Positions 9,512-18,189 of a stretch of 64,000 bases of DNA are shown here, piece by piece (within the stretch, counting starts at the first letter, position 1; every line of letters begins with the position of its first letter). Both the position numbers and the translations under genes were made by a program. Source of the stretch: Flavobacteriaceae bacterium (lineage in GTDB: Bacteria; Bacteroidota; Bacteroidia; Flavobacteriales; Flavobacteriaceae); the NCBI GenBank assembly GCA_014075215.1, contig CP046177.1, forward strand, positions 4,216,501-4,280,500. The letters run 5' to 3'. The notes under the pieces were generated by a model, which was not told where the DNA came from, made no database searches, and saw only the letters and a program-made list of their open reading frames with translations.

Positions 9512-9790
9512 ATGGCAAGAAAGTATAGTAATGAATTTAAAGTAATGATTGAAGAGTTATTGCAATCAGGGCAAAGTGTAAGTTCTGTAAGCAAGGAATA
9601 TAGCTTGAATGGTAGTATGATAAGAAAATGGCGAAAGTTCTATGAACATTCAGTAGATTTCAGAGAAAAATTAGTATTAACTGAAGATCAAAAACATATT
9701 AAATTACTGGAGAGGGAACTTCGTAATATAAAGTTAGAACGCGATATTTTAAAAAAGGCGGTAAGCATCTTCTCCGCGAGCGACAGGTAA
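9512..9790 (+). CDS. IS3-family transposase OrfA
   Basis: 92 aa. A helix-turn-helix of the Tnp_1/HTH_8 type lies at about residues 8-45 (EELLQSGQSVSSVSKEYSLN). A leucine-zipper-like region follows (KLLERELRNIKLERDILKKA). It binds the IS ends and is joined to OrfB by programmed -1 frameshifting at the heptamer A AAA AAG (9751-9757). The region 9281-9511 upstream contains no supported gene and probably includes the left IS end, but I could not pair it with a right terminal repeat. Confidence 0.9.
   Translation: MARKYSNEFKVMIEELLQSGQSVSSVSKEYSLNGSMIRKWRKFYEHSVDFREKLVLTEDQKHIKLLERELRNIKLERDILKKAVSIFSASDR
9751..9757 (+). promoter_or_regulatory. Programmed -1 frameshift heptamer of IS3 element
   Basis: The OrfA frame reads TTA AAA AAG, giving the classical slippery sequence A AAA AAG. 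OrfB is in the -1 frame relative to OrfA and is open from this point. Confidence 0.7.
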
Positions 9791-9837
9791 GATATCATTT
9801 TATTTTATCTCATAAAGAGGTTTTTCCTGTTGGGAAG

Positions 9838-10665
9838 ATGTGTAATTGTATGCAAGTAAGTAAAAGTGCTTTTTACAATTGGTTAAAGACAAGACATGTA
9901 AACAAAGAAAAAAGTAGTTTGACCTATTTAAAACATAAGATTTTAGAGATTTTTAATGACAGTAATCAGGTTTATGATAGTAAACGTATTCAAAAATCAT
10001 TAGAGAGAGAAAATATCAACTATAGTCGTTCTTACATATCATTTTTAATGAACAAAATGGGTATTAAAAGTGTATTGCGTAAAAAATATATAGTTACCAC
10101 AGATTCTAATCATTCTTATAAAACTGAAGATAATATTTTAGATAGAAAATTCTATAGTGCTCAATTAGGAGAAAAGCGGGTATCTGATATTACTTATATA
10201 AGAATAGCTAAACAATGGTATTATTTAACTATCATACTTGATTTAGCAGATAGGCAAATTCTTGCTTGGACTTTGAGTGATGATATCACTACAGAAAATA
10301 CTATTTATAAAACTTGGTTATTGGCAAGAAAAAGAAAACCGATCTCTAAAAATCATATTTTTCACTCGGACAGAGGCGTGCAGTATGCTTCTAATGTAAT
10401 GAAAATGATATTTACTAAAAATAACAAAATCACTCAATCTATGAGTAGAAAAGCTAACTGTTGGGATAATGCTGTAGCAGAATCTTTTTTTAAAACATTA
10501 AAATATGAAGGTGTTTATAGATATAAATTCAGTTCATTTTTACAAGCGAATTTTGTAATTAAACGATATATAGAATGGTACAATACAAAAAGATTACATT
10601 CCGCTTTAGATTATAGAACACCTTTAATAAGGACATATTCTAAAATTCTATTTGGTTCTAAGTAA
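9838..10665 (+). CDS. IS3-family transposase OrfB (integrase catalytic domain)
   Basis: 275 aa from the first ATG, but the frame is open from the slippery site at 9751, so the functional product is an OrfAB fusion (QVRYHFILSHKEVFPVGKMC precedes residue 10). An HTH_21-like region (VSKSAFYNWLKTR) is followed by the rve domain. The DDE residues are visible: Asp in RVSDITYIR, Asp in FHSDRGVQYAS, and Glu in CWDNAVAESFFKTLK. It looks intact. The last 16 codons plus the DNA downstream resemble the left ends of the IS110 elements found later in the window, which is unexpected. Confidence 0.9.
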   Translation: MCNCMQVSKSAFYNWLKTRHVNKEKSSLTYLKHKILEIFNDSNQVYDSKRIQKSLERENINYSRSYISFLMNKMGIKSVLRKKYIVTTDSNHSYKTEDNILDRKFYSAQLGEKRVSDITYIRIAKQWYYLTIILDLADRQILAWTLSDDITTENTIYKTWLLARKRKPISKNHIFHSDRGVQYASNVMKMIFTKNNKITQSMSRKANCWDNAVAESFFKTLKYEGVYRYKFSSFLQANFVIKRYIEWYNTKRLHSALDYRTPLIRTYSKILFGSK

Positions 10666-10860
10666 CATAAGTAAAGAACGGAGACTGATACTCGGTATAG
10701 CTCTGAAAAGCTAGTAGCTCTGAAAGTTCACTCCGTTCTTCTGTATTTAAAGTTATCAACTAAATACAAGTTATTAACAAAGAAAAAAAGAAGCAAAAAA
10801 AGAAAACTCACCATCATTAATTTAAGTAAATATTTATATCTGCTAATCTAAAGGTAGCTT
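10606..10860 (+). repeat. Diverged copy of the IS110 left-end non-coding segment, fused to IS3 orfB
   Basis: From ACCTTTAATAAGG inside orfB to GCTAATCTAAAGG at about 10848-10860, this stretch aligns (roughly 85% by eye) with 37445-37694 and the matching parts of four other IS110 copies. It includes their hairpin and the run of A-rich spacers. Here IS3 orfB takes the place of the IS110 transposase. It ends at a small hairpin (GTAGC, TTTCGG, GCTAC). Confidence 0.65.
10674..10740 (+). ncRNA. Conserved hairpin segment (diverged homologue of candidate IS110 bridge RNA)
   Basis: AAGAACGGAG (10674-10683) pairs with CTCCGTTCTT (10731-10740), enclosing a 47-nt internal region. That region differs from the other five copies mainly in its loops. 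Not linked to an intact IS110 gene here. Confidence 0.35.
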
Positions 10861-10880
10861 TCGGGCTACTTTGATGATGA

Positions 10881-11231
10881 TTAACCGTCTTTGAGTTCTC
10901 TGCTGATCAATTGAGCGTCTATTCTATCACTCTTGGTGTACTTCTCTTTTCCTTTACGATGGATATCAGCAGGGTCGACTACCAAAGGTTTCCAACCATA
11001 ACTCACAAAACATCGATGGGAATAATACCCACAGCAACCCGCTTCATAGGCAGTAGTAACCTCATAGTGGAGAAAATGTTTGGAAACATAATCTCGTAAA
11101 ACTTCAGGGTTTGGTGGTTGAGAAAAAGACTTACCTGAAAATAAATCTGTTGAGCAATGAACTTTCCAACTTCGTTTGTGTATGTCAATTCCAATATATA
11201 ACTTAGGCGTGGCAGTAATTTGAGTAATCAT
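10881..11231 (-). pseudogene. IS110-family transposase, N-terminal fragment
   Basis: 116 aa with the DEDD (RuvC-like) N-terminal half only. Asp is in YIGIDIHKRSW, Glu in AYEAGCCGY, and the DxxD equivalent in KSDRIDAQLI. The protein ends at ISRELKDG, where the family continues for about 200 more residues including the Transposase_20 domain and its Ser. It belongs to a different IS110 subgroup from the 331-aa copies at 36-61 kb. Its cut end abuts the hairpin that closes the 10606-10860 segment. Inactive. Confidence 0.8.
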
Positions 11232-11288
11232 ATCTTTAGTTTTTTGTTTACCTTAAAGATACTTGACTTACTGCTTTTTCATAGATGC

Positions 11289-11415
11289 TATAAGTAATAG
11301 CGATTTAAGTGATAAAACGAAAGTGTAAACATAAAACAAAGGTCAGTACTAAACTGAATTAGTAAGTAGAAATACGCTACTACTCATTCACAGACCGTTA
11401 GCAAGCATAAAAAGA
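11289..11415 (+). repeat. Direct repeat (attC-like) upstream of rmuC cassette
   Basis: It begins TATAAGTAATAGCGATTTAA and ends CGTTAGCAAGCATAAAAAG. It is similar in sequence at both ends and in length to 13238-13352. GTTAGCAAGC here and GCTTGCTAAC at 13223 are complementary, as in the paired core sites of integron-type attC elements. Confidence 0.45.
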
Positions 11416-11432
11416 CAAGAACTAAAATTTAA

Positions 11433-11705
11433 ATGAAATCAGAAAACACTATAGATAGTTCAAATAATGTTGAATTGATACTTGAGTGTGCAAAAGAAAT
11501 TGTTGCAGTAGCGATAGAATATATTGGAGAAACCGAATATGAAGATATCGGTGCAGAACTAAATGTTGCCATTGGCAAAGCCCAAAATTTTATAAAACGG
11601 ACTGAATGGTATTGCGGACTGACAAAAGAAAATCAACTAAAATCTTTGAAATATTTTGAGGAAAATATGAAAACAGTTTTGGATGAAAATCTTGATTCTG
11701 AATAA
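11433..11705 (+). CDS. Hypothetical acidic protein paired with RmuC
   Basis: 90 aa, acidic, no signal peptide or membrane segment; I do not recognise the family. It has a helical pattern (ILECAKEIVAVAIEYIG, IGAELNVAIGKAQNFIKR). It lies 24 bp upstream of rmuC on the same strand, and both are enclosed by the same direct repeats, so the two were probably acquired and are expressed together. Confidence 0.6.
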   Translation: MKSENTIDSSNNVELILECAKEIVAVAIEYIGETEYEDIGAELNVAIGKAQNFIKRTEWYCGLTKENQLKSLKYFEENMKTVLDENLDSE

Positions 11706-11729
11706 CGGAAATTAAATATATATGATTTT

Positions 11730-13217
11730 ATGAATCAAGAATTGATAATTGTAGGCTTAATGGCACTTCTGTTAGGAGCTGTAATCACGTATTTATTTAT
11801 TAAGTATTCAACCATTCCAAGAGACAAATTTGATACACTGAAGGATAATTTTGCTTCAACCAAAAATAAGTTGGATACAAAAAATGCTCTTGAAAATGAA
11901 TTGAGGAATTCATTAAAGGAACTTACGACCGAATTAAGCACAGAACGAGAAAAAAACCAAAATCAAGAACGAAATATTGCTGAATTAAATGCAACAACGA
12001 AAAATTTGCTGGAAAAAGTCAACGAGGAAAAAGAGACCAACAAGAGTCAACAGCAGAATATAGAACAAAGTAACCGAAAGATTTTGGAGCTTAATACAGA
12101 ACTATCAAAAGTTAAGACTATAAAAACAAGTTTAGAAAAAAAAATTAACGACCAATCAAAAGAGTTTGAGGAAGCAAGAAAGAAATCGTTGACCGAATTT
12201 GAAAATATTGCTAATAAACTATTTGATGAAAAAACAAGTAAGTTCTCAAAACAAAGTAAAGAAAACATAGAACAATTATTGACCCCTTTAAAGGAAAACC
12301 TAAAGGATTTTAAAAAGAAAGTTGAGGAAACTTATGACAAGGAATCTAAAGAACGTTTTTCGTTGGAGGGCAAAATCAAAGAATTGGTAAATCTGAATCA
12401 GCAAATAAGTAAAGATGCAACAAACCTAACGAATGCACTCAAAGGGCAATCTAAAACCCAAGGTGATTGGGGTGAAATGATTTTAGAGAGTATTTTGGAA
12501 TATTCTGGTCTTATAAAAAATAGACAATACTTTTTACAAGAATCTTTCAAAGACGAAGAAGGTAAACTAAAACAGCCTGATGTTACTATAAAATATCCAG
12601 ATAATAGATATGTTATAATCGATTCTAAAGTTTCATTAAAAGCATATGAGCAATTTGCTAATTGTGAAAATATTGACGAACAAAAAATTCATTTAAACAA
12701 TCATATTAAGTCAATCAAAAATCATATCGATAATTTAAGTTCAAAAGAATACGAACAATTGGACAAGGCTCTTGATTTTGTATTTCTTTTTATTCCGATT
12801 GAACCAGCGTTTTTAACCGCATTACAGTACGATAATCAACTATGGAATTATGCCTACTCTAAAAGAATAGTTTTGATGAGTCCAACAAACCTTATTGCAA
12901 CTCTCAGAGTAATTGCAGATGTGTGGAGTAAAGAGATTCAAAATAGCAACGCAAGAGAAATATCAAAAAGAGGAGAAAAATTATTCGATAAGTTTGTTGG
13001 CTTTGTATCTGATATGGAGGGAATTGAAAAACACTTGGAAAAGGCAACTGAGAAATATGATGAGGCAATAAAAAAACTCTCTACAGGTAGAGGAAATTTA
13101 ATTGGACAAGCTGAAAACTTGAAAAAACTTGGAGTTAATTCTAAAAAACAATTGCCCGAAAAGTTTATTCTTGATAATATAGAAGTAAAGGAAACGGATG
13201 AAAATGATGACGAATAA
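11730..13217 (+). CDS. rmuC: DNA recombination protein RmuC
   Basis: 495 aa. An N-terminal membrane anchor (IVGLMALLLGAVITYLFIKY, about 6-25) is followed by a long coiled coil (about 35-220) and the RmuC domain (about 240-460). The PD-(D/E)XK-like nuclease signature is seen in GDWGEMILESIL, KQPDVTIKYPD and YVIIDSKVSLKAY. RmuC limits DNA inversions and rearrangements at short inverted repeats in Escherichia coli. That is noteworthy in a window full of inverted repeats, although no direct link can be shown. It sits as a two-gene cassette between attC-like repeats, suggesting horizontal gain. Confidence 0.92.
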   Translation: MNQELIIVGLMALLLGAVITYLFIKYSTIPRDKFDTLKDNFASTKNKLDTKNALENELRNSLKELTTELSTEREKNQNQERNIAELNATTKNLLEKVNEEKETNKSQQQNIEQSNRKILELNTELSKVKTIKTSLEKKINDQSKEFEEARKKSLTEFENIANKLFDEKTSKFSKQSKENIEQLLTPLKENLKDFKKKVEETYDKESKERFSLEGKIKELVNLNQQISKDATNLTNALKGQSKTQGDWGEMILESILEYSGLIKNRQYFLQESFKDEEGKLKQPDVTIKYPDNRYVIIDSKVSLKAYEQFANCENIDEQKIHLNNHIKSIKNHIDNLSSKEYEQLDKALDFVFLFIPIEPAFLTALQYDNQLWNYAYSKRIVLMSPTNLIATLRVIADVWSKEIQNSNAREISKRGEKLFDKFVGFVSDMEGIEKHLEKATEKYDEAIKKLSTGRGNLIGQAENLKKLGVNSKKQLPEKFILDNIEVKETDENDDE

Positions 13218-13237
13218 ATACGCTTGCTAACACGATG

Positions 13238-13352
13238 TATAAGTAATAGCGGTTTAAGTGATAAAACAAAAATAAAGATTTGTACAAATTGAATGAAGAA
13301 GTGGAGTAACTACTCATAGCTGGGAACATTGCCAAACATAAAAATAGCTAAA
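13238..13352 (+). repeat. Direct repeat (attC-like) downstream of rmuC cassette
   Basis: TATAAGTAATAGCGGTTTAA at the start matches the upstream repeat with a single difference over 20 bases. CTACTCAT and a GCCAAACATAAAAA tail match its other end. GCTTGCTAAC precedes it at 13223-13232. Confidence 0.45.
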
Positions 13353-13428
13353 AGTTGGGTGTACCGATTAAACTTATAAAATATATTTTGCAAATTTGCA
13401 GGATATACAGAATACCTAAAATATTTCT

Positions 13429-14619
13429 ATGCCTTCTATTTCTACAAAAGGAGCTTTAATGCCGGAATCTCCCATAAGAAAATTAGTTCCTTATGCCGAA
13501 AATGCAAAAAAAAGAGGGGTAAAAGTTTATCATCTTAATATTGGGCAACCGGATATAAAAACTCCAAAAGTAGCTTTAGACGCTGTAAAGCACAATACCA
13601 TTGAAGTGTTGTCCTATGCCAAGTCTGAAGGTTCTGAAATATATAGGACCAAGTTGGCTTCTTATTATCAACAAAACAACATACAGGTACTTGCCGACGA
13701 TATCGTTGCAACTACGGGAGGGTCCGAAGCATTATTATTTACGATAGGCAGTATTACCGATCCGGGAGATGAAATTATCGTTCCGGAGCCTTTTTATGCA
13801 AACTATAACGGGTTTTCAATAGCTTCCGGAGCAACTGTTGTTCCTATTACTTCCGGGATCGAAGACAATTTTGCATTGCCCGAAATAGAAGCTTTTGAAA
13901 AGCTGATCTCTAAAAAAACAAAAGCTATTTTGATATGTAATCCCGGAAATCCAACCGGATATTTATACAGTAAAGAAGAAATTGAAAAATTAAAACAAAT
14001 TGTATTAAAACACGATCTTTTTTTAATTGCCGACGAGGTGTACCGGGAGTTTACTTATGACAGGCACAGACATCATTCCATAATGAGTGAAAAAGGGTTA
14101 GAAAAGCATGCCATTATGATTGATTCTGTCTCCAAGCGTTACAGTATGTGCGGTGCAAGAATTGGTTGTATTGCATCCAAAAACAGGGATATTATACATA
14201 CGGTCATAAAATTTGCACAAGCCCGCTTGAGCCCGCCAACCTATGCTTTATTGGCTTCCGAAGCTGCCCTTAATACGCCACAAAGTTATTTCGATACTGT
14301 TATTAAAGAATATACCGGAAGAAGAAATACATTGATTGCCGAATTGCAAAAAATTGAAGGAGTAAAGGTAGCGAATCCAAAAGGTGCTTTTTATTGCGTA
14401 GCGGAGCTCCCGGTGAATGACGCTGATGATTTTGCACAGTGGGTTTTAGAAAAATTCAGCCATAAAAATGAAACCTTAATGGTAGCCCCTGCCAGTGGTT
14501 TCTACGCTACTCCAAACATGGGAAAAAATCAGGTGCGGATTGCCTATGTATTAAATAAAAAGGATTTGATCAGATGTGTTGAAATTCTTAAAATAGCTCT
14601 AGAAAAGTATGCTAACTAA
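13429..14619 (+). CDS. PLP-dependent class I/II aminotransferase (aspartate aminotransferase-like)
   Basis: 396 aa fold-type I aminotransferase. Visible PLP ligands are Lys236 (DSVSKRYSMCGARIG, Schiff base), Asp202 and Tyr205 (ADEVYREF), Asn174 (NPGNPTG), and the phosphate-binding TTGGSEALLF (95-104). The C-terminal Arg that binds the substrate carboxylate is in NQVRIAYVL. The substrate is likely aspartate or another common amino acid, but the family is too broad to name one. The stop codon directly abuts the murB start, so the two are probably co-transcribed. Confidence 0.88.
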   Translation: MPSISTKGALMPESPIRKLVPYAENAKKRGVKVYHLNIGQPDIKTPKVALDAVKHNTIEVLSYAKSEGSEIYRTKLASYYQQNNIQVLADDIVATTGGSEALLFTIGSITDPGDEIIVPEPFYANYNGFSIASGATVVPITSGIEDNFALPEIEAFEKLISKKTKAILICNPGNPTGYLYSKEEIEKLKQIVLKHDLFLIADEVYREFTYDRHRHHSIMSEKGLEKHAIMIDSVSKRYSMCGARIGCIASKNRDIIHTVIKFAQARLSPPTYALLASEAALNTPQSYFDTVIKEYTGRRNTLIAELQKIEGVKVANPKGAFYCVAELPVNDADDFAQWVLEKFSHKNETLMVAPASGFYATPNMGKNQVRIAYVLNKKDLIRCVEILKIALEKYAN

Positions 14620-15627
14620 TTGACTATTCAAAAAAACATATCGTTAAAAAATTACAATACATTTGGTATTGATGTGCTTGCAAAACGCTTTATTTCCGTA
14701 AGGTCATACTCCGAATTAAAACAGCTGTTGAAAACCGAAAAAAAATTCTTTCTCATCAGCGGGGGTAGTAATATATTACTTACATCTGACATTGAATCAT
14801 TGGTTGTCCATATTGACATGAAAGGAATTTTCTTAGATCAGGAAACAGCTAATGAAGTGTACCTGACAGTAAATGCCGGAGAAAACTGGCATGCGTTTGT
14901 ACTTTGGTGTATTGATCATGGGTATGGAAGTCTGGAGAACTTATCATTCATCCCGGGGAATGTAGGCACTTGCCCTATTCAGAATATTGGAGCTTACGGT
15001 GTGGAGGTAAAAGATGTAATCACTAAAGTAACCGGTATAGAAATTACAAATAGTAAAAAAATTGAATTTTCAAATAGCGATTGTGTCTTTACTTACAGAG
15101 ATTCGATTTTTAAGAATCGTGCCAGGGGGAAGTATATTATTACTTCCGTAAGTTTTAAATTGACTAAGAATCATCATGTTTTAAATACATCTTACGGATC
15201 CATTACCTCTTTTTTAGAGGATAAATCTATTTTTAATCCCACTATCAGAGATGTTTCCAATGCTGTGATTGCCATACGACAATCTAAGCTCCCTGATCCG
15301 AATAAAATAGGAAATGGTGGTAGTTTTTTTAAAAACCCTGTTATTTCAAAAGAACATTTCGATACGCTCCGGCAACAATATCCTACAATTCCCGGCTATA
15401 TGGTTTCAGAGTCAACGGTTAAAGTTCCTGCCGGGTGGTTAATTGAAAAAGCGGGCTTTAAAGGTTATCGCTCCGGCGATGCAGGGGTATATGAGAAACA
15501 AGCATTGGTAGTGGTAAATTACGGAAATGCCAACGGTAAGGAAATTCTGGGTCTGGCAAAAAAGATTCAAGTTGATGTTCTCGAAAGGTTTGATATCAAT
15601 CTGGATATGGAGGTGAATGTTATTTGA
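14620..15627 (+). CDS. murB: UDP-N-acetylenolpyruvoylglucosamine reductase
   Basis: 335 aa, type I MurB (the Escherichia coli-like length). It uses FAD and NADPH to reduce UDP-GlcNAc-enolpyruvate to UDP-MurNAc in peptidoglycan precursor synthesis. FAD-binding segments are SGGSNILL (46-53 region) and ENLSFIPGNVGTCPIQNIGA. The proton-donor Ser is in NGGSFFKNP, and the C-terminal Glu region is LDMEVNVI. The start is TTG at 14620, immediately after the aminotransferase stop. It gives the expected N-terminus (NISLKNYNTFGI) and implies translational coupling. Confidence 0.93.
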   Translation: MTIQKNISLKNYNTFGIDVLAKRFISVRSYSELKQLLKTEKKFFLISGGSNILLTSDIESLVVHIDMKGIFLDQETANEVYLTVNAGENWHAFVLWCIDHGYGSLENLSFIPGNVGTCPIQNIGAYGVEVKDVITKVTGIEITNSKKIEFSNSDCVFTYRDSIFKNRARGKYIITSVSFKLTKNHHVLNTSYGSITSFLEDKSIFNPTIRDVSNAVIAIRQSKLPDPNKIGNGGSFFKNPVISKEHFDTLRQQYPTIPGYMVSESTVKVPAGWLIEKAGFKGYRSGDAGVYEKQALVVVNYGNANGKEILGLAKKIQVDVLERFDINLDMEVNVI

Positions 15628-15795
15628 TATAGTTTCAGGTTTAAAAGTTTCAAGCTGTACGTTCCTGATAGAGATTGATCGCTTTAAAAAGTGGTTAATC
15701 AATGAAAACAAATATAAAGATTAGCGGTAGACATTGAGAGTTTAGTAATTAGATATAGCAAATTATAAGTATCTTTACCGCTACAATACTAAATT

Positions 15796-15990
15796 ATGAA
15801 ACTCATCTTATTATCCGTAGGATTATTAGCTTTGGGAGTGGCGGGAATTGCCATTAAAATTTGGATTAAAAAAGAGGGTAAGTTTGCGGGTACCTGTGCA
15901 AGTCAAAACCCAATGATCAACTCGAATGGAGAAGCTTGTGGGTTTTGCGGTAAAACTCTGGATCAATTTGATAGTTGTACTAAATCTTAG
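15796..15990 (+). CDS. Small membrane-anchored Cys-rich protein
   Basis: 64 aa. One N-terminal membrane helix (LILLSVGLLALGVAGIAIKI) is followed by a short soluble tail with four cysteines (GTCASQ, ACGFCGK, DSCTKS). The CxxC pair suggests metal binding or a redox role, but no function is known to me. Similar short membrane or secreted proteins occur widely in Flavobacteriia. It is preceded by a TATCTTTA element resembling a -7 box (15770s). Confidence 0.7.
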   Translation: MKLILLSVGLLALGVAGIAIKIWIKKEGKFAGTCASQNPMINSNGEACGFCGKTLDQFDSCTKS

Positions 15991-16015
15991 TGTTATTTGT
16001 AGTCTCTTAATTTAA

Positions 16016-16408
16016 ATGTCGATGTGGAAAAATAAATTGAGCTTGGCTAAAAAAATAATATTCTTCAGTTCTATTTTCATTTTGGCAAGTTGTTTACCAA
16101 TTGAAACTAAAGATGCTGAAAAAGCATATAAATATTGGTCAGGAGGCAGACCTCCGAAAGAAATTGAATTAATAAAAGGAGCATATTATCAATCACCTCA
16201 TTTCTCACTCAAGTATGAATTATTTCTAAAATTCAGAGCGGACAAAAAATGGTTTCATGAGTTTGTTAAATATAATAAACTCGAAATTGACACCGTTGGA
16301 AATGATTGGGCAAAATGGACCAAGCTTCCCGGATGGTTTAAAATTGATGAGAATTATCTGATTTATACTAAAGACCAAACTAATGAATTTGAGCGTTCGA
16401 GATATTGA
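16016..16408 (+). CDS. Hypothetical lipoprotein
   Basis: 130 aa with a signal sequence and a lipobox (FILASCLPIE, Cys at about 26), so it is likely an exported lipoprotein. The mature part is aromatic-rich (YWSGGRPPKEIELIKGAYY, WFHEFVKYNK, WAKWTKLPGWFK). I do not recognise the family. Its 3' end overlaps the possible upstream extension of the sigma factor frame by a few bases. Confidence 0.65.
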   Translation: MSMWKNKLSLAKKIIFFSSIFILASCLPIETKDAEKAYKYWSGGRPPKEIELIKGAYYQSPHFSLKYELFLKFRADKKWFHEFVKYNKLEIDTVGNDWAKWTKLPGWFKIDENYLIYTKDQTNEFERSRY

Positions 16409-16467
16409 ACTCATTTAAACTTTTTCAATTTATTACCTTTAGCAACTATTTTTTCAAAATCTCATCA

Positions 16468-17031
16468 TTGAAAATAACCAAAGAATTATTACGTCAACAT
16501 GTTCAAAAAGCAAAAGAAGGGCATCAGATATCTTTTAATTTTTTATTGGATGTATTCTGGCCTGATGTATATAACTACCAGTTAAAAAGGACTCAAAATG
16601 ATAATGATGCAGAAGATATTACCATCCAAGCATTTTCGAGAGCTTTTGACAGAATTGATATGTATAATGAAAAATATACCTTTAAAACCTGGTTACTTAC
16701 GATTTCTAAGAATATACATATAGATTTGGTTAGAAAGAAAAAAACATCTATTCAAACCGATAATTCCAACGAAAAAGATACGGAAGTACATCAAATTATC
16801 GATGATAATCCAACGCCTGAAGACACCATTATTACCCAACAGAATTTGGCAAAATTACTACTAGATGTCAAGCAATTAAAACCAAAATATCAAGAGGTTA
16901 TTCAATTGCGTTATTTTCAGGAGTTAAGTTATAAAGAAATATCAAAGCAAATTGGAGAGCCTATGAGTAATGTAAAAGTGAAATTATTACGCGCTAGAAA
17001 ATTATTGGCCGAAATTATAAAGAGGTCGTAA
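16468..17031 (+). CDS. ECF-type sigma-70 family RNA polymerase sigma factor
   Basis: About 187 aa from TTG 16468 (LKITKELLRQHVQKAKEGHQ). The frame is also open from TTG 16405, but that adds a hydrophobic, unconserved stretch. Region 2 is clear (FLLDVFWPDVYNYQLKRTQN, DAEDITIQAFSRAFDRI, YTFKTWLLTISKNIHIDLVR). Region 4 is LKPKYQEVIQLRYFQELSYK followed by EISKQIGEPMSNVKVKLLRA. There is no adjacent anti-sigma gene of FecR type, so its stimulus is unknown. Confidence 0.88.
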   Translation: MKITKELLRQHVQKAKEGHQISFNFLLDVFWPDVYNYQLKRTQNDNDAEDITIQAFSRAFDRIDMYNEKYTFKTWLLTISKNIHIDLVRKKKTSIQTDNSNEKDTEVHQIIDDNPTPEDTIITQQNLAKLLLDVKQLKPKYQEVIQLRYFQELSYKEISKQIGEPMSNVKVKLLRARKLLAEIIKRS

Positions 17032-17083
17032 TTATGTTTCAAGTTGGAAAGTTAAGCTAAAAAAATACCAAGCCGGTTAAACG

Positions 17084-17202
17084 TTATTCCGAATAGCCAT
17101 TTTTAAGTGTATAAACCGCTAATCCTACCCGGGTCTTCAATTCGAGTTTTTCAAACAGGCTGTCTCTGTAATTTTCTATAGTTCTGGGGTGCTGGTTATA
17201 GC
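17084..17202 (-). pseudogene. C-terminal remnant of a LuxR-type response regulator
   Basis: Read on the minus strand, the last ~39 residues of a GerE/LuxR DNA-binding domain survive (YNQHPRTIENYRDSLF, then EKLELKTRVGLAVYTLKNGY) up to a proper stop at 17084. There is no start, no receiver domain and no recognition-helix N-terminus. Just beyond, 17250-17326 on the plus strand holds another short coding-like tail (LLGYVKIKAHTDYQPLAA, stop). The whole 17032-17557 gap therefore seems to be a graveyard of gene ends, closed by a hairpin and a MITE. Confidence 0.6.
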
Positions 17203-17331
17203 ATTGTAAAAAACAACAGCTAACACTTCCAATCACTCCAGTCAAAACAGTAATGTAGCAAATCCAAATCTTTTAGGGTATGTAAAAATTAAAGCCCATA
17301 CGGATTATCAACCATTAGCTGCTTAATCATG

Positions 17332-17370
17332 ATGAAGGTTGTTTTTAAGTATTTATAAAACAACCTTCAT
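17332..17370. terminator. Strong stem-loop (bidirectional terminator-like)
   Basis: ATGAAGGTTGTTTT and AAAACAACCTTCAT form a 14-bp perfect stem with a short AT loop. Confidence 0.55.
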
Positions 17371-17380
17371 TTAACCTTTT

Positions 17381-17542
17381 GAAACCTTTGCAAAATAGTG
17401 ATATATTCTGTATTGAAATTGATTTGGCTTCAAATTTCTTCCTTCTCGAAAATTTTAAATCCTCAAAATCAACAGGTTATTCCGGTTGAAAATTTTCTTC
17501 GGGTGTCGAGCTTTTTTGCCAAATCAATTTTGCAAAGGTCTC
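17381..17542 (-). repeat. MITE-like element, family B, copy 2 (162 bp)
   Basis: Full-length and inverted relative to copy 3. Ends are GAAACCTTTGCAAAATAGTG and ATTTTGCAAAGGTCTC. Flanks CTTTT and TTTTT suggest a short, worn target duplication. It lies 15 bp upstream of a hypothetical gene and would provide its leader. Confidence 0.75.
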
Positions 17543-17557
17543 TTTTTAATATTTAAA

Positions 17558-18189
17558 ATGATGAATCAAATTACATTTACGGATTTTTTAAAATCTTTAA
17601 TCACCGAAACCATTGTTGCAGTATCAGAAACACAATATCAGCAAGAAAACAAAATCATTGAGTTAAAAGAAGATCTTTTAGCCACAGATGAGCAATTGAT
17701 ACGTAAGTACCACTTAATTGAGGAAGCAAAAAAAGATTTGGAAGCATCGGGTGAAACAGAAAAACCAGAAGATATTATTAAAATAAAAATTAATTCCTTA
17801 AGACAGGTGCTATCCACATATTTTGAAAATGGTTATGTTAAACCTATCATAGACGAAGGAAAAATTTCTGCAAAATTCATATACAATATGAATGCTAATA
17901 CTGTTGAAAAAAGCAGCGAACTTCATACAAAAAAACAGGCAAGTCAATTTCTAAAAAAATCTCAAAAAAAATGGATATCGCTGATATCAGGTCCATTCAA
18001 AAACTCAAATTTAACCCTTCGAAAGTTTTTAAATATGATGATCAAAAGATGAATACCATTTCAAAAGGTATGACCATACAAAACATTGATCCGGTAAAAG
18101 ATAAAGATGTAATCAATACAAATCAAAACTTAGTAAACTCGGTAAAGTTAAAATTTCGAACAGTAATCGTAAATCAAGATGCATCTTGA
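17558..18189 (+). pseudogene. Hypothetical protein gene, probably frameshifted
   Basis: The first frame (ATG 17558, to 18052) encodes a helical, charged protein (MNQITFTDFLKSLITETIVA, EENKIIELKEDLLATDEQLI read in pieces). Coding-like sequence then switches frame within a poly-A tract near 17960. It continues as MDIADIRSIQKLKF to RTVIVNQDAS, ending at 18189. The two parts look like one protein of about 210 residues broken by a one-base slip. The alternative is two overlapping genes. No family recognised. The upstream extension of the frame to 17486 is MITE sequence and not real. Confidence 0.45.

Noticed and set aside
17486..17557. N-terminal extension of the hypothetical gene to 17486
   Set aside because: Encoded by the family B MITE, not conserved coding DNA.
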